DNA of 64,000 nucleotides from Elmis aenea (lineage: Eukaryota; Arthropoda; Insecta; Coleoptera; Elmidae), in contig OX393578.1 in assembly GCA_947652605.1 (NCBI GenBank), positions 40,863,470-40,927,469 on the forward strand, given 5' to 3'. Both the position numbers and the translations under genes were made by a program. Numbering within the stretch: position 1 is the first letter of the stretch; each line of letters opens with the position of its first letter. The notes beneath the pieces were generated by a model that did not search any database, was not told the origin of the DNA, and saw only the letters and a list, made by a program, of their open reading frames with translations. Shown piece after piece: positions 40,401-51,174 of the stretch.

Positions 40401-43400
40401 GTCCAAAAAACGTTTTTGTAAATTTTAAATGACATTTAGGTTACTTTAATTGGCTTTGAAGGTTGCGAAATCGGATTTTTGACAAAAAGTCAATTTTTTT
40501 AAATGGAACCATGCTGGTACACTAGCGGTTATTTAAATCAAGTATCTTCTAACGAATCCATCGATACCAATAACTTGTATTTTAATTAAGAATCTGCTTC
40601 AAAAACTTCAAATTATTGTGAAGATTTATTAATATCCTGTTAATCGCAGTACACTGTGCATAATTACCACAAAACAAATGATCGTTGTTTTATGTTTAAC
40701 TACTAGCTATAGTCATTTAATTAAAAAGTCTAAACATTTTGGTAATCATTTTTACATAATTAGATTACTGCGATTAAAAGGATATCCTAATAAATCTTCA
40801 CAATAATTTGAAATTTTTGAAATAGACCCTTAATAAAAAATACAAGTTATTGGTATCGATCGATTCGTTAGAAGATGCTTAATTTAAATAACCGCTAGTA
40901 CCAGTATGGTTCCATTAAAAAAAAATGGCTTTTTGTCAAAAAACCGATTCCGCAACCTTCAAAGCCGATTAAAGTAACCTAAATATCATTTAAAATTTAC
41001 AAAATCGTTTTTTGGACAATTTTTTAGATAATAAAAATCAATTTATGCAGGTCACGGCACCCTTAATAAAAAACTAAATTTTGTTTCAAAAAAATTTTGA
41101 GGTTATAAAAATTAACCAAAATAGTGCAGTTGCATCCAAAATCGCTTCTTCTTTCCAAAAATGTAAAAATATACAGGGTGTTCTATTTAAAATAACAAAG
41201 TTGGGGTCATTTCCGGCGAAACCGGAAGTGAAACAAATGTGTGCAAGGGCTCAAAAAGCCCGTTTTTTTGCACATATCATATGTTTAAAATTTCATTTAT
41301 CTAAAATCAAAACTAAAGGAAAAAAAGGGGGTGTACCACACTTCATTTACACCCGGTAGAGTAAACCAAAATCAAACAATAGGTTTTGGGGAGCACTGCT
41401 CGTACCACCAACGCTTCGACTCTTGTTTTTTTTTAAATTCTACTACTTTTCTTTTACGATGTTGGCGCCCCTAGGCCGACACTTTTTGTGCGTAAGCGTA
41501 GAACCGGCTCTATATGATTCATCAGTATGCAATTAAACAACTTTGTCCAATTTAAAGCTGTATTCGCTGATAATAACCGAGTTCCCAATGGTCGTCGTCG
41601 AACTTGATCACCCTGTATATTTTCAACTATTTTTTGGTGTCAGATATAAAATATCGGACGTTATTATAAACATAAAACGTAGAAGTAATTTAACTCCAAG
41701 GATAATATTTACAGGGTATCACACAGATCTAGGGATTGCAATCCCGATCAAATTTTACGATCCCGGGATTTCGGGATTGAAGATGTTTTAATCCCGGGAT
41801 CCCGGGATTATATATAATGTGAAGTATTTGCTTAAAAACAGAAGCTAATGCAGTGTATATATATTTTTTGATTACAAATGATTTACATAAATGAATAATT
41901 TAGTAATTACCAATTATTTTTATTAACTTTTTATTTAATTTGTTTCCTCTATAATTTCTGTTAATTTGTTTTAATTATATCATAGGTGCAAAGATGTTAA
42001 TAATAATTGAAAAATATATATATTTGCCTACCGTACCTATTATGTTTTATTATTATAGAAATAATCGAATTATTAGATATAACCTTTAAATAAATGAAAT
42101 TAAACTTATTATACATTAGAATACTTAATTACATAAACATAAATTTGCTGAAACTGTTAAAAACTCAAACAAAGCACAACTTTAATTCACTAAAAATTTA
42201 AAAAATAGACTGTTTTATAAGTAACAAAAATAAAAGAAATTAGGATGATTATTATCTTAGTACAAGAAATTTTTTAAATTTTGTTATCATATTACATAAG
42301 ACGGCGAGCGGCAACGTAAACAAGCTTAAACTTGCAAAATTGCATCGTTCAACTTATTCACGTTGAGTAGATACCAACTATGAGCATTTTTTTTTACAAA
42401 ATAATGTACTTATAGTTACATTTTTTAAATCCCGAAAATCCCGGGATTCTACATTTAAAATCCCGGGATTTTCGAGACCAAAAGGCGACCGGGATCCCGG
42501 GATCCCGAATCCCGTGATTGCAATCCCTACACAGATCAGAACCACCTCGATAATCTTGTTAGTACAGCATTTATAAATAAAGCCAACAAATTGTATGTTA
42601 TTAAAAGGGATAAAATCTGCACACAATGACACAAAAATATACCTAATTGTGTCATATTTTAAAAAAGAGTTATTTAATATTTGAAGGTACTAATAAAATG
42701 TTTATTACATAACTTTTATTGTGTGTGTTAATATCTAACCATATCTATGAAAACTTAATAATTAACAATGATTTAAGCTCTATGTTTACGTACTTATTTG
42801 CCAAATATTGTTAAGTAAGTTCATCAAACATTTAGGATCTATTTTACATTTACATTCTGATAACAACAATGTATTCGTTTAATTTCTACATTGTATTACC
42901 TTTAAAATGTATAGTCAACTACCTGAGACATAAATACTATCCAATGATTAATAATTTTTATCATCATAACTCGTTTCTGCAAAATACTTGTAAAGCGTTT
43001 TGATAAAATCACTTAAATGCCTTATAATATACACAGCAAGTGCGTCAGTACTTACAAAATATTATCATGCAATAATAACTTGACTTTTAACAGTACTTAA
43101 ATCAGTACTAGACATAATCAAGTTTTTATTTGGGTTATTTTTTTTTTGAGATAAACACGCCTGTGTTATCAAATTTCTTATATCACTTTCCATCTTGGCT
43201 AAAACCGTAACCTGTTGCCATAATCCAATTTATTCAAATTACATAGTAATTAGATCTAGAGAATCGACAAATCGGACAAAAAGTCGATAACCGATTAATC
43301 AGTTCATCGCTAGTAGTGGCCATATAAAAATGAACGGGAATAAAAATGCAATTTCATGTAGGTTCTAGATTTTGACGGTTGTTGATAATTATGTGTTAAT

Positions 43401-46400
43401 TTGTAATAAAAAAAACAGAACAGAAATACACCAAAATCATTTCTTGTGAAAATCGTCGATTCGGTGATTATTTATTAGCTATTTATAGTCTAATAATGAC
43501 TACAACATAATAAATGCATTCATTTCTTTTTTATAATAGTTTGTTAAAACAATAAATTGCTTGTAATTTTTCGTCTTTAAAAGACAGTTCCGTTTGTTTA
43601 ACTTATTAGTTTAATGAGATTATAAAAATTTTATGATGCTTAGTTGATACATATTTGACATCTTAATGAGCAACTAAAATTAATTTTATTGTTCATTTAA
43701 CTAAAGCTAAGTGACTTGTAAGTTTAGTAGATTTTTTAAGTAGGTCTTAAATAAAGAAGTATTTGTTCTTTCTAACTAATGACGTGCGGAAAGGAGCATA
43801 GGCCTTAGATCAGCGATTCTTAACCGGGGGGCCGTGAAAGGTTTTAAGAGGGGCCCGAGAAAAATTTATTAAACGTTTTTACTTTTTTAAATATTGAGTC
43901 TTAAAAAAAATATTTTTGCTCCTTATTTTACTCGAACCATCCGAGAGATATCTTCTTAAATAAATCGTAATATTTTTGTTACTACAGCTAGGGGGCTGCG
44001 AAAATATTTTAAGATATTGGGGGGCCCGCGACTAATAAAAGGTTAAGAACCACTGCCTTAGATCATCCGGCTTTTGATGTTTGAATGCAGCAATATCGGC
44101 GCTACTCAATTAATATTTTTTTTACTAATTATTTATTTAACAGCAGTAAATAAAAAACAATAAAATACATTACAATATTCCATGAAGAATGTTTAAGAAT
44201 AAGATTTTAAAACGAGATAGAAATAAATGAACAATTTTTTCAAAAATAGAGTAGGGGTATACACTAAAATGTGATAAAAATGTAATAAAAGCATACAAAT
44301 GACGTGTTTTATCACGTGCAAAGATTATGTCGGTAAAGAAGTATAAAAATTGATTGATAAATGGGTCGGATACACTTCTTCACTTGACGGCTGCTTTATA
44401 CAGATTTATATCTTATACCAGAGACGTTAGTTTTTTAAATTTTTTTAATATATATCATAGCTGTCATATTTTTGAATAATCAGTGATTTATTGTTTTTTG
44501 GCAGCATTTATAAAATCTAACTAAACTGTTTAGGTATACAAAATATGTCGTAATATAAATATAATATTAAAAAAACTAAACACAATACCAATTGTTACTA
44601 AATATTTATGGAAAATTAATTGAAACATCTTAATTGTTTTTGTCCCTTAAAATTTCAGAAGCAATTAGTGAAAGTGAACACAACATTTAATGCATTTCTA
44701 ATGCCGGAACCTCCAACACTAGCTACAGAGCAGCGACCAGTAACTATGGTAAGACATTTAATACTGGAGGACGATATGAAGGAATATTGGGGATTTTATT
44801 TACTGAGAGGATCGTCTGTCACGATATCAACTTGTGCAAGGTAACCAAATATTTTAGATCATTTAATATTAATGGAAGCTTTTTATTAGTTGAAACTATA
44901 ATTCTTGCAGCATGTGTTACTTTGTTACTAACTTTATGATAAAAATCTGCGTGTTCTGAATAATAAATATCAACTATCAAAATGTACGATTTAAGTTTAC
45001 TTAAAACCAGCAAAGATCAGAAAAGGTTTAACGGTTTGACCATGCTCATTAGAAATAAAAAAATAATTTTTTCTCCTTTAATTATTTATTGTTTTTTCTC
45101 AACTTAAAGAACTGAATATTATAGTTTGTGTGAATTTTCATGTTCCCTAATTGGTTCATACCAAGGAAGCAGGGCCTATCACAGGGGGGGGGGGGGCGTA
45201 GACGGTACTAATTCCCGGGGTGTTGCCAAGGGGGCCCGAATTCAAGCTAATACACACAAATACTATTAACTATTAAAATTAAATTTAAACCTTTCTAAGA
45301 GTAAAGGGGGGGGGGGCCGTTGTCGATTGCTTCCCCGGGGCCCGAATTTTCTGTGAACGGCCCTGCAAGGAAGACACTTTTTCAGAAGGATTTTTAGCAA
45401 TATAATTATTGGATCATATTAGTAAGTAAGTAAGTAAGTTAGCTTTATTTAGCAATTGCTATTACATTGTAACATAATTTAATAATAGTAAATATAATAA
45501 AAATAAAAATAAAAATAGAATGAAATAAAATAAAAAATCTAAAAATCTTCTAAATTCTAAGTATCTAAGATAACAGTTTAATAGCGTTCTAATACGTACT
45601 CCTTAATTGATTTAATACCCTTCTTATAATTATTACATATTTTGATTTGATGCGGCATATTATTAAATATTTTAAAACCTTGATAAAATAATGAACGAGC
45701 AGTTTGACTTTTAGTACATTTCTCTATAACGAAATTAAGCCTATTTCTAGTTTTATAACTGTGTATCTCATGGACTAATTTTACATTTTCATACAGATAT
45801 TTTGGTGTTTTTTTGTAGTTTAATTTTTAAAACTAGCTCTAATGTTCTAAATATTATTCTCTGATTAATTATTCTTGTAATATTTTCTTGGTCCGCCACT
45901 GTCTATATTGTTTTTCTATAACTATATCACAAATCTAATGGATCTACCAGTGTAATGTGTAAAAACACGATTTAAAGTCCCCTTCGTATATAAGTTAAGC
46001 GTACACTAAGCAATTAAAAAAAAAAAAAAGTTATCTTAATGCGTACTTGAGGCAATTTCTTGAGATAAAAGTGGATGTTGACTCTTTACGATGCTAATTC
46101 TAAAATATTCAACCCATTTATTGTGCAAACTCTAATCTATGTTGTTTTTAAATTTATCAGCATAATTATGTAGCGTGTAATTTATTTTTATGATAGTAAT
46201 TTGTTCAATTAATTAGTAAACAATTTGTTTTTCTTAGTAAAGAGAACGAGTACAACAATGATTAAAACAATTTGTGATGTTGTATAGCAGTGTTTTTCAA
46301 ACTTGCAAGCATTTCGTACTGCTTTTGAGAGTTAAGTCTTATCGGCTTACCCCTCTCGGACGAAGATAGGACTAGTTTCTCTTACATTTAATTTTAATAA

Positions 46401-49400
46401 TTTGTTTTCTGCAGTTTAAAAACACTAAATAAAATAAACAATTCTGCCGTGTACCCCTTAAAACCTTTTGCGCATCCCTGGGGGTACGAGTATCACACTT
46501 TGGTGAACACTGTTCTATAGAGTTCAACAACAAATAATAATTTTGCATCATTTTTCAATTGAATTTTCATTGACGTAAATGTTAGACTACAAATCAATAA
46601 AAATTTGTTTCTCTAGAGGCTTGAAAATTGGCAAATCTAAGATTTTACCTTAAAACCCTAGTAGTTACCATGGTGACGTAAAGAAACTTCAAAATTAGCT
46701 TTATTTTCATTATTTTTAAAAAAGATTTAACCAACTTTTAAGCTGAGTCTCTATTACTCACCAAATGAACGAGGGTGAGGTTAAAAGTTAAAGTTTTTTT
46801 TTTAATGAAAACAGAGGTAAAAGTTCGAAATGAAAGCGTTTTCAAGCTTTTTTTCGGACTTTTACCACATTACTATGGCAGATTTACCAGTAAAATATAA
46901 GATTAACCAATTTTTGGGCTTTTTTAGTAACATATAATTATATAAAACAGTAAAGCACTGGTTAATTGTAAGTTGTAACTCTGGTTACAACGCCTAAAGC
47001 CTAAAGAAATGATGTGAACACTAACTACCTTGTACGTAACATTTATGTGAATGCAGCAATAATATTTTGAAGTGACTAAAATTAAAAAACTAAATTTTAA
47101 ATTTTTTTTGCGGAAACCTCCCTTAACCCTTTCGCTACGACGGCCCTATCCGCTAGATAGTTTTTACCGAACGAGGTGCTCTCTCCGCTAGGACACGCCG
47201 CTGAACGAAACGCTGTCTCCGCTAAAACATCCCCACTGAACGAGATGACGCGCCAAAAGTGTATACCACGATCCGTTCACTGTCCACTGTCCCATGGCGG
47301 CCGTAATTTGTTTTTAACTAGGTAATAGTTAAACAGAAAACGAAAAATCTTTTTTTGACATGAACTGGTTTGAAAACTAAATATCGAAAGAGTTGTCGTT
47401 TACGCTTGCATCTATTTGATTTATTTGTTATTATAAAAGTTGGACATTCCAAAATATTTTCTTGAAAGAAATTACTGTGACATATTTCTGCATTAATTAC
47501 ATGATTTAAAATTCATTATCTACAATTTTTATTACTCCAAGTATTTACATGCACGTAGCTTTAATATGCAAAGTTTTATTTCACAATGTCACAAAGTTTT
47601 GTCCCATTTGTAATTTTGTAAATAAATTTATCCATTTCCTGCTTTGATTAATAGCGATTTAGTAATATTTATAATGAAATTTTTTAGTGCAGGTGGCCAG
47701 GAGCATCTTTAATTGTAATTCGTGGTCACAAACATCTACACGAATGCGCCTATATTGGAGACGATTCTTCAGAAGAATTGGACGAAATGATCGAAGCCAT
47801 CCAAGAAGGAACTTACGTCAAAGTGAACGACAAAAATGTCGATGCTCCATCTAATCTTCCGCACTTGATGAAACGCCATAGATCGTGGGTAGAATTTCAC
47901 GATCCAACACATAAAAATACAGAACATAACCATACTCTAAATAACGGGGTGGATAGTTCGGAAATCAACGACCCAAAGATACTTAAACAAATATTGGAAG
48001 CTTTGTCGCTAAAACATACAAGAAAAGAACGCTTCGGAAAGAAGGATGATGACAGTACATCAACTGATGAAGATCATCCACACGTGCACAGAAATTCGAC
48101 GTTCGGTAAAAACGAACAAAAAAATATCAATTTTAAAAAAGACAGTGTTGATAACCGTCACAACAAAAACATAAATGGCGCAATTTGGACCAAACCAAGG
48201 TCCAAAACGAGGCACGAGAAAATGTTTTCAAAACAAACGCATAACGCAAGCGTCACAACAAATAATCAACAACTTAACGTACCAATCAAGAATAAAAATC
48301 AAACTAAATACAGTGAAGTAGGTAATAACTCGTCTAGGACTTCTGAAGAATTACTTCAAGAAGTATCACAACTTTTCGAAACATTGGGGAATAGGAAAAG
48401 TGCACTTTTAGATAAATTAAACGCAAGATATAATTATCAACCCAAAAGTTCAAGCCAGGCTCCAAATGACCGCAATGAAACCAATCTAAAACAGCAAGCG
48501 TTGGAGAGAGCGCTTCGAAGAAAGCGAGAAATAATTTTATCGACTGGATTGGCGGCCAGCCTTACTATGCATGATGAAGAACGGAATACAGCTATTGAAG
48601 AGGTTTGTAATTGCAGAATAATTGCATCATGTTGTTAACAATTAAATTGTAAGATTATACGGGAGTGATCATCAGATAAACATATAGATGAGATAAAATA
48701 TAAATATGCACAAATCGTTATGTTAATGCAAATCGTAAATGAAGATTTAACACATTTTCCATAAAAGGACTGATCGATTACTAATATATATTAGCTGAAA
48801 ATATTACCCATGAGCAGCAATTAAGATTATATCATTTGTTTTTCAAAGAACATAAATTAATATTTTTGTACAAAATCTTATAATTCTTAATACCTATTTA
48901 ATGCTTAAAATATTTTGCTTTTAAATTTTAATGCCTAATGATTACAGTGAAATGATTTAAAAAGTTGTTAACACACAAAAATATGTACTTACAAGAACAT
49001 TAGGTACCCGAATAGGGCTCGCCGATTTTTACACAAAGTTGCACAAACAAATATAACATGAAATATTAAATTTTTGCAGTTTCAAAAGTTGCTTAGGGAT
49101 ACCGGAACCGGTAAAAAACCGATTTGAATTTTTTTTTAAGCATATAATATTATACAGGGTCTTTCTTAAGTATTGCAAAAAAATTTAGGAGGTCGTTCCC
49201 TATCGAAAATTAAGGGGGTCTTTCATTAAAAAAAATTCCTTAGACGTCTCCTTTCGAAGTTACATCCCCCTAAAGGGGTGCGGTAAAATTAGGTTTTTAT
49301 TTTATTTCTCAAATTTGGATATGTGTAGGAGAATGATACTTGGTAGATGTTTTATATTTATTAAAAGGTTTCCCATAGTAATATTTTTAATCATCTCCCA

Positions 49401-51063
49401 CCTCCACAGGGGGCTGAAAAGTGCGACACCTGTTGGTTTTCTTATCAGAATTTTTTGTTGGGTTAAAATTTTTTAATTAAAAATATTTTTCTTTAAAGCT
49501 TGATTTATTTAGAAACTTTATTTATTCTCTAGTTTATCTCGTAAAACCTACCGTTTTTGAGTAAAAAATAAAATGAGTAACCATCAAATATTCCAACATA
49601 AAACGATTCATTTTGGTGGTTGCCATGGTTTGTTTATGTTCATGTTCGTAAGCACGTCCATTAATAAACTAAATATTTTCTTCGAAACTTGTACATACAT
49701 TTCTTGTTTACTTAAATTTGGATCCTTTTAACAAGAAAAAAACGAATGTACCTAATATTTTTTGAACTTAAAAAATGCGTATTTTTCAAACCTCCTACAA
49801 GGTGCCATAAACAATGTTTTATTTTATTGTAGGATTCAAAACACGGTACATCTCTTTAAAAACATTGGTTCGCAAATATTTTTATTTACGGCCAACATTC
49901 TACTAAAAAAATGTGGTCGTAATATTCATGAGATATTTTTTGAAACCAGAGTAACAGCTTTTGATGAATAAAAAGATGTTTAATCGGATTTGTTGTTTAC
50001 AAACGATTTTTTACTTTAAGGTTTAATTCAACTATTTTCTAACAGTCTGCATCAAATTTTGTAGGGCTTGTAATATTCATTTGTACAAGAAATGAATGTT
50101 ATAAAGAGGTGTAAGTCACATTTTAGTTAGTTTTTGTTGTGGAATTAAAAACAAAATCAAAATTGTACTAACTCGAAACATTTTTAAAACTTTTAAATGC
50201 GTTTTTATAGAACTACATATTTAAAATTGACAGAATTAAAGTCTTTTAAAAGATTTTTAAACAAAACTTTTTACTTTATAAGAAAATTTTGATGATAATG
50301 CATCAAGTCTTACGTGTAGAATACAGTTTTAAATATAATAATACTTGGAATCTCAAAAAAAAACAAAACAATCTTCGAAAAAATTTTAAAATAAATAAAT
50401 CAAAACCACTGTATTTAAATATTTTTCAAAGTTTTGTAATTAATTGTCGTTAGGGATTCGATCCGGATGGAATTGCAGATCATCGCGGAATGTTTAACGA
50501 AACAACAGCCAATGATCGTAGTAACAGTGAATTTTGGTCGTCATTTTCGAGTTCCGAAGAAGCGCTTCTTAATTGCGCAGGATTAATTCTTAATCTTCCA
50601 TTAACGCCACACACTTTTTGCCAAATAAATACGCCGGAAAAAGATTTCGAAGCTGCAGTATTTCCAAATGCTGTCACCTACAAGTAAAACCATAACCCAA
50701 TGTTGTTTAGTCGTTTATTTACATAACTGTTTCAGGGTACCTTCAAATGGATATTATTTTTTCGTTTTTAATAGCGAAAACGAAGTTCAACCCAATTATA
50801 TACGAGTACGTTTCGATATTATGAAGACAATTTACAACATTTCCGCACCAGTGGCCGAATGTTCGAATAGTACAATAGCCTGCGGGTTGGATTTGAAATT
50901 TTTTTCCAACGAACGGTTAATAATGGAATTGCCTGTTACTCAAAACGATTCTCTATGGAATGAAGAGTTTGTTGTTATTTCAGAATGCGAGCCGCGCACT
51001 CCTATTTATGTGTTCTGTGTTTTAGCAGTACCAGTCTTTATACTTTTGTTTGCATTTCAATGA
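34399..51063 (+). CDS. Two-pass membrane protein, DUF4792/DUF4793 (APD1-4)-like, without RING (spliced gene)
   Basis: Exons are 34399-34426, 38880-39100, 44659-44840, 47693-48602, 50454-50683 and 50736-51063, all GT-AG and phase-consistent, giving 632 residues. Seen: a short basic N-terminus, a membrane segment at about 32-54, a large middle part with conserved-looking Cys and N-glycosylation sites (Asn90, 462, 558, 568), a long charged low-complexity region (about 190-400), a furin-like RRKR at 419-422, and a C-terminal membrane segment (614-631) with the stop right after it. EYWGFYLLRGSSVTISTCAR and PGASLIVIRGHKHLHEC resemble DUF4792/DUF4793, named from plant APD1-4 E3 ligases. Those carry a cytosolic RING after the second membrane segment, which is missing here. 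Inference: a secretory-pathway or surface protein with its middle part outside or lumenal. The family assignment is from memory and moderate. Confidence 0.8.
35983..36170. mobile_element. 188-bp hAT-like MITE
   Basis: The octamers CCTACAAG (35975-35982) and CTTACAAG (36171-36178) match at 7 of 8. The ends CAGGACCGGATTTA and TAAATCCTGCACTG are imperfectly inverted. The inside carries GGGGCCCTAAGCTA words. Confidence 0.72.
36174..37830. mobile_element. Foldback family G copy 2, expanded by internal insertions
   Basis: The left arm (TCACGATATGTTGCCTCTAG) and right arm (37500-37830, ending CTAGCGAAAACATATCGCAA) match 9513-10227. About 1.2 kb of foreign sequence lies between. It includes a TTGCGCAA-rich patch (36350-36430), a start CAAGGGCGGATCCAGC (36512), a start CAGGGCCGTAACTAGG (36914), and a short TTACCGGTAA repeat element (about 37330-37452) whose right border is CAATCCCTA. 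Confidence 0.65.
38880..39100 (+). CDS. Membrane protein gene, exon 2 (first membrane segment)
   Basis: Acceptor TTGTTCCAG, donor GTAAGT, ending in phase 0. It encodes CPLASRSTCRKRPQGFKGPL, then VVRLCVLGILLPCVLIALPL (hydrophobic), then YADQLYPFAMSDMRLLDNRI and STIWCQ. Positive charges before the segment predict an N-terminus in the cytosol. Confidence 0.85.
39101..40058. other. Intron sequence with little content
   Basis: AT-rich. AGCCAACTATATAAAAAG near 39803 echoes the central motif of the foldbacks, but no arms are visible. Frames on the opposite strand (39097-39378) show no family. Confidence 0.35.
40061..41356. mobile_element. Foldback element, family H (1296 bp), with CCGGGTGTAA ends
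   Basis: TA flanks both sides. CCGGGCGTAAATGAAGTGTG at the left is inverted at the right (CACACTTCATTTACACCCGG). The arms of about 600 bp pair closely around 40700. Within each arm, 190 bp from the end, lies an internal CACCCTGTATA or its inverse, so a CAGGGTG palindrome (about 40245-41178) appears enclosed. The frame at 41081-41359 is arm sequence. Confidence 0.88.
41540..41632. mobile_element. CAGGGTG element end fragment
   Basis: The subterminal box in inverse (CGCTGATAATAACCGAGTTC), then CTTGATCACCCTGTATA. Only the right ~90 bp is seen. Confidence 0.55.
41730..42529. mobile_element. hAT-like element with CCCGGGAT iterations (800 bp)
   Basis: The 8-bp duplication CACAGATC lies at 41722-41729 and 42530-42537. 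The ends TAGGGATTGCAATCCCG and the inverse CGTGATTGCAATCCCTA match. GGGATTGCAATCCC is itself palindromic. ATCCCGGGAT-type words crowd both ends (41760-41812 and 42430-42515). The middle is AT-rich and non-coding. Confidence 0.93.
42538..43802. other. Intron sequence, nearly empty
   Basis: Apart from a fragment of foldback family I at 43128-43210 (GAGATAAACACGCCTG), nothing is recognised. Confidence 0.4.
43811..44055. mobile_element. 245-bp hAT-like MITE
   Basis: The 8-bp duplication CCTTAGAT lies at 43803-43810 and 44056-44063. The ends CAGCGATTCTTAACCGG and GGTTAAGAACCACTG are inverted, typical of CAGTGGTTCTTAACC-type hAT ends. GGGGGGCC words lie inside. Confidence 0.93.
44659..44840 (+). 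CDS. Membrane protein gene, exon 3
   Basis: Acceptor AATTTCAG, donor GTAACC, leaving in phase 2. It encodes KQLVKVNTTFNAFLMPEPPT, then VRHLILEDDMKEYWGFYLLR and GSSVTISTCAR. NTT is a glycosylation site. The last part is the best match to the DUF4792/4793 pattern of a Leu-rich strand, Gly-Ser-Ser-Val and a Cys. Confidence 0.85.
45170..45365. mobile_element. 196-bp hAT-like MITE with G runs
   Basis: The 8-bp duplication CAAGGAAG lies at 45162-45169 and 45366-45373. The ends CAGGGCCTATCACAG and CTGTGAACGGCCCTG are inverted. Two runs of 10 or more G are prone to sequencing error. Confidence 0.9.
45421..45890 (-). pseudogene. LINE reverse-transcriptase C-terminus with tetranucleotide tail
   Basis: The minus strand reads RIINQRIIFRTLELVLKI, then after a frameshift LVHEIHSYKTRNRLNFVIEK, SLFYQGFKIFNNMPHQIK and KSIKEYVLERY, with the stop at 45578. 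This is the usual C-terminal pattern (H-x-TRN, Y-x-G-x-K-x-(F/Y)N-x-(L/M)P, then K-x-x-(L/I)K) of CR1/jockey-like elements. The 3' end, (ACTT)n at 45421-45440, is the microsatellite-like tail seen in some LINE groups. Severely 5' truncated, in intron 3 of the membrane protein gene. Confidence 0.75.
46288..46512. mobile_element. 225-bp hAT-like MITE
   Basis: The octamers TTGTATAG (46280-46287) and TTCTATAG (46513-46520) match at 7 of 8. The ends CAGTGTTTTTCAAACTT and CACACTTTGGTGAACACTG are imperfectly inverted. Related to 63155-63389. Confidence 0.85.
47113..47310. repeat. GC-rich segment with three ~37-bp degenerate repeats
   Basis: It begins TTAACCCTTTCGCTACG, resembling a piggyBac-type TTAA plus CCCTTT end. 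The unit TCTCCGCTAGGACACGCCGC then GAACGA repeats about three times (47148-47250). No right end found. The DNA around it, 46521-47692, is otherwise unremarkable. Confidence 0.45.
47693..48602 (+). CDS. Membrane protein gene, exon 4 (long charged region)
   Basis: Acceptor TTAGTGCAG, donor GTTTGT, leaving in phase 0. It encodes WPGASLIVIRGHKHLHECAY, then a hydrophilic stretch rich in Asn, Lys, Asp and His with little predicted structure, then a helical segment (TSEELLQEVSQLFETLGNRK) and RRKREIILSTGLAASL. The low-complexity region is likely fast-evolving. The open frame extends past the donor but loses similarity there. Confidence 0.88.
48603..50453. other. Intron with a half repeat
   Basis: At about 49153-49480 lies a half copy of the element nested at 51330-52290: ACAGGGTCTTTCTTAAGTAT, then GACGTCTCCTTTCGAAGTTA and CCCCTAAAGGGG. 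The rest shows nothing, including the frame at 49762-49971. Confidence 0.5.
50454..50683 (+). CDS. Membrane protein gene, exon 5
   Basis: The acceptor GTCGTTAG follows an AT-rich tract; the donor is GTAAAA, leaving in phase 2. It encodes GFDPDGIADHRGMFNETTAN, then SEEALLNCAGLILNLPLTPH and TFCQINTP. It holds two Cys and one glycosylation site. Confidence 0.85.
50736..51063 (+). CDS. Membrane protein gene, last exon (C-terminal membrane segment)
   Basis: Acceptor TGTTTCAG after a 52-base intron. It encodes VPSNGYYFFVFNSENEVQPN, a beta-rich YIRVRFDIMKT part, ECSNSTIACGLDLKFF, then IYVFCVLAVPVFILLFAF, Gln and TGA. The protein ends inside or just after the membrane, with no room for a cytosolic domain. 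Confidence 0.88.
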
Positions 51064-51174
51064 AATCTTTCAAAAATGCTTTACCACTCTGGAGTTTAAT
51101 CATTTTCCATATTTGGTGATATTTAACCGAAATAATTAATATGCAATTTGGTTCAAATGCATGTATGTTATAAT

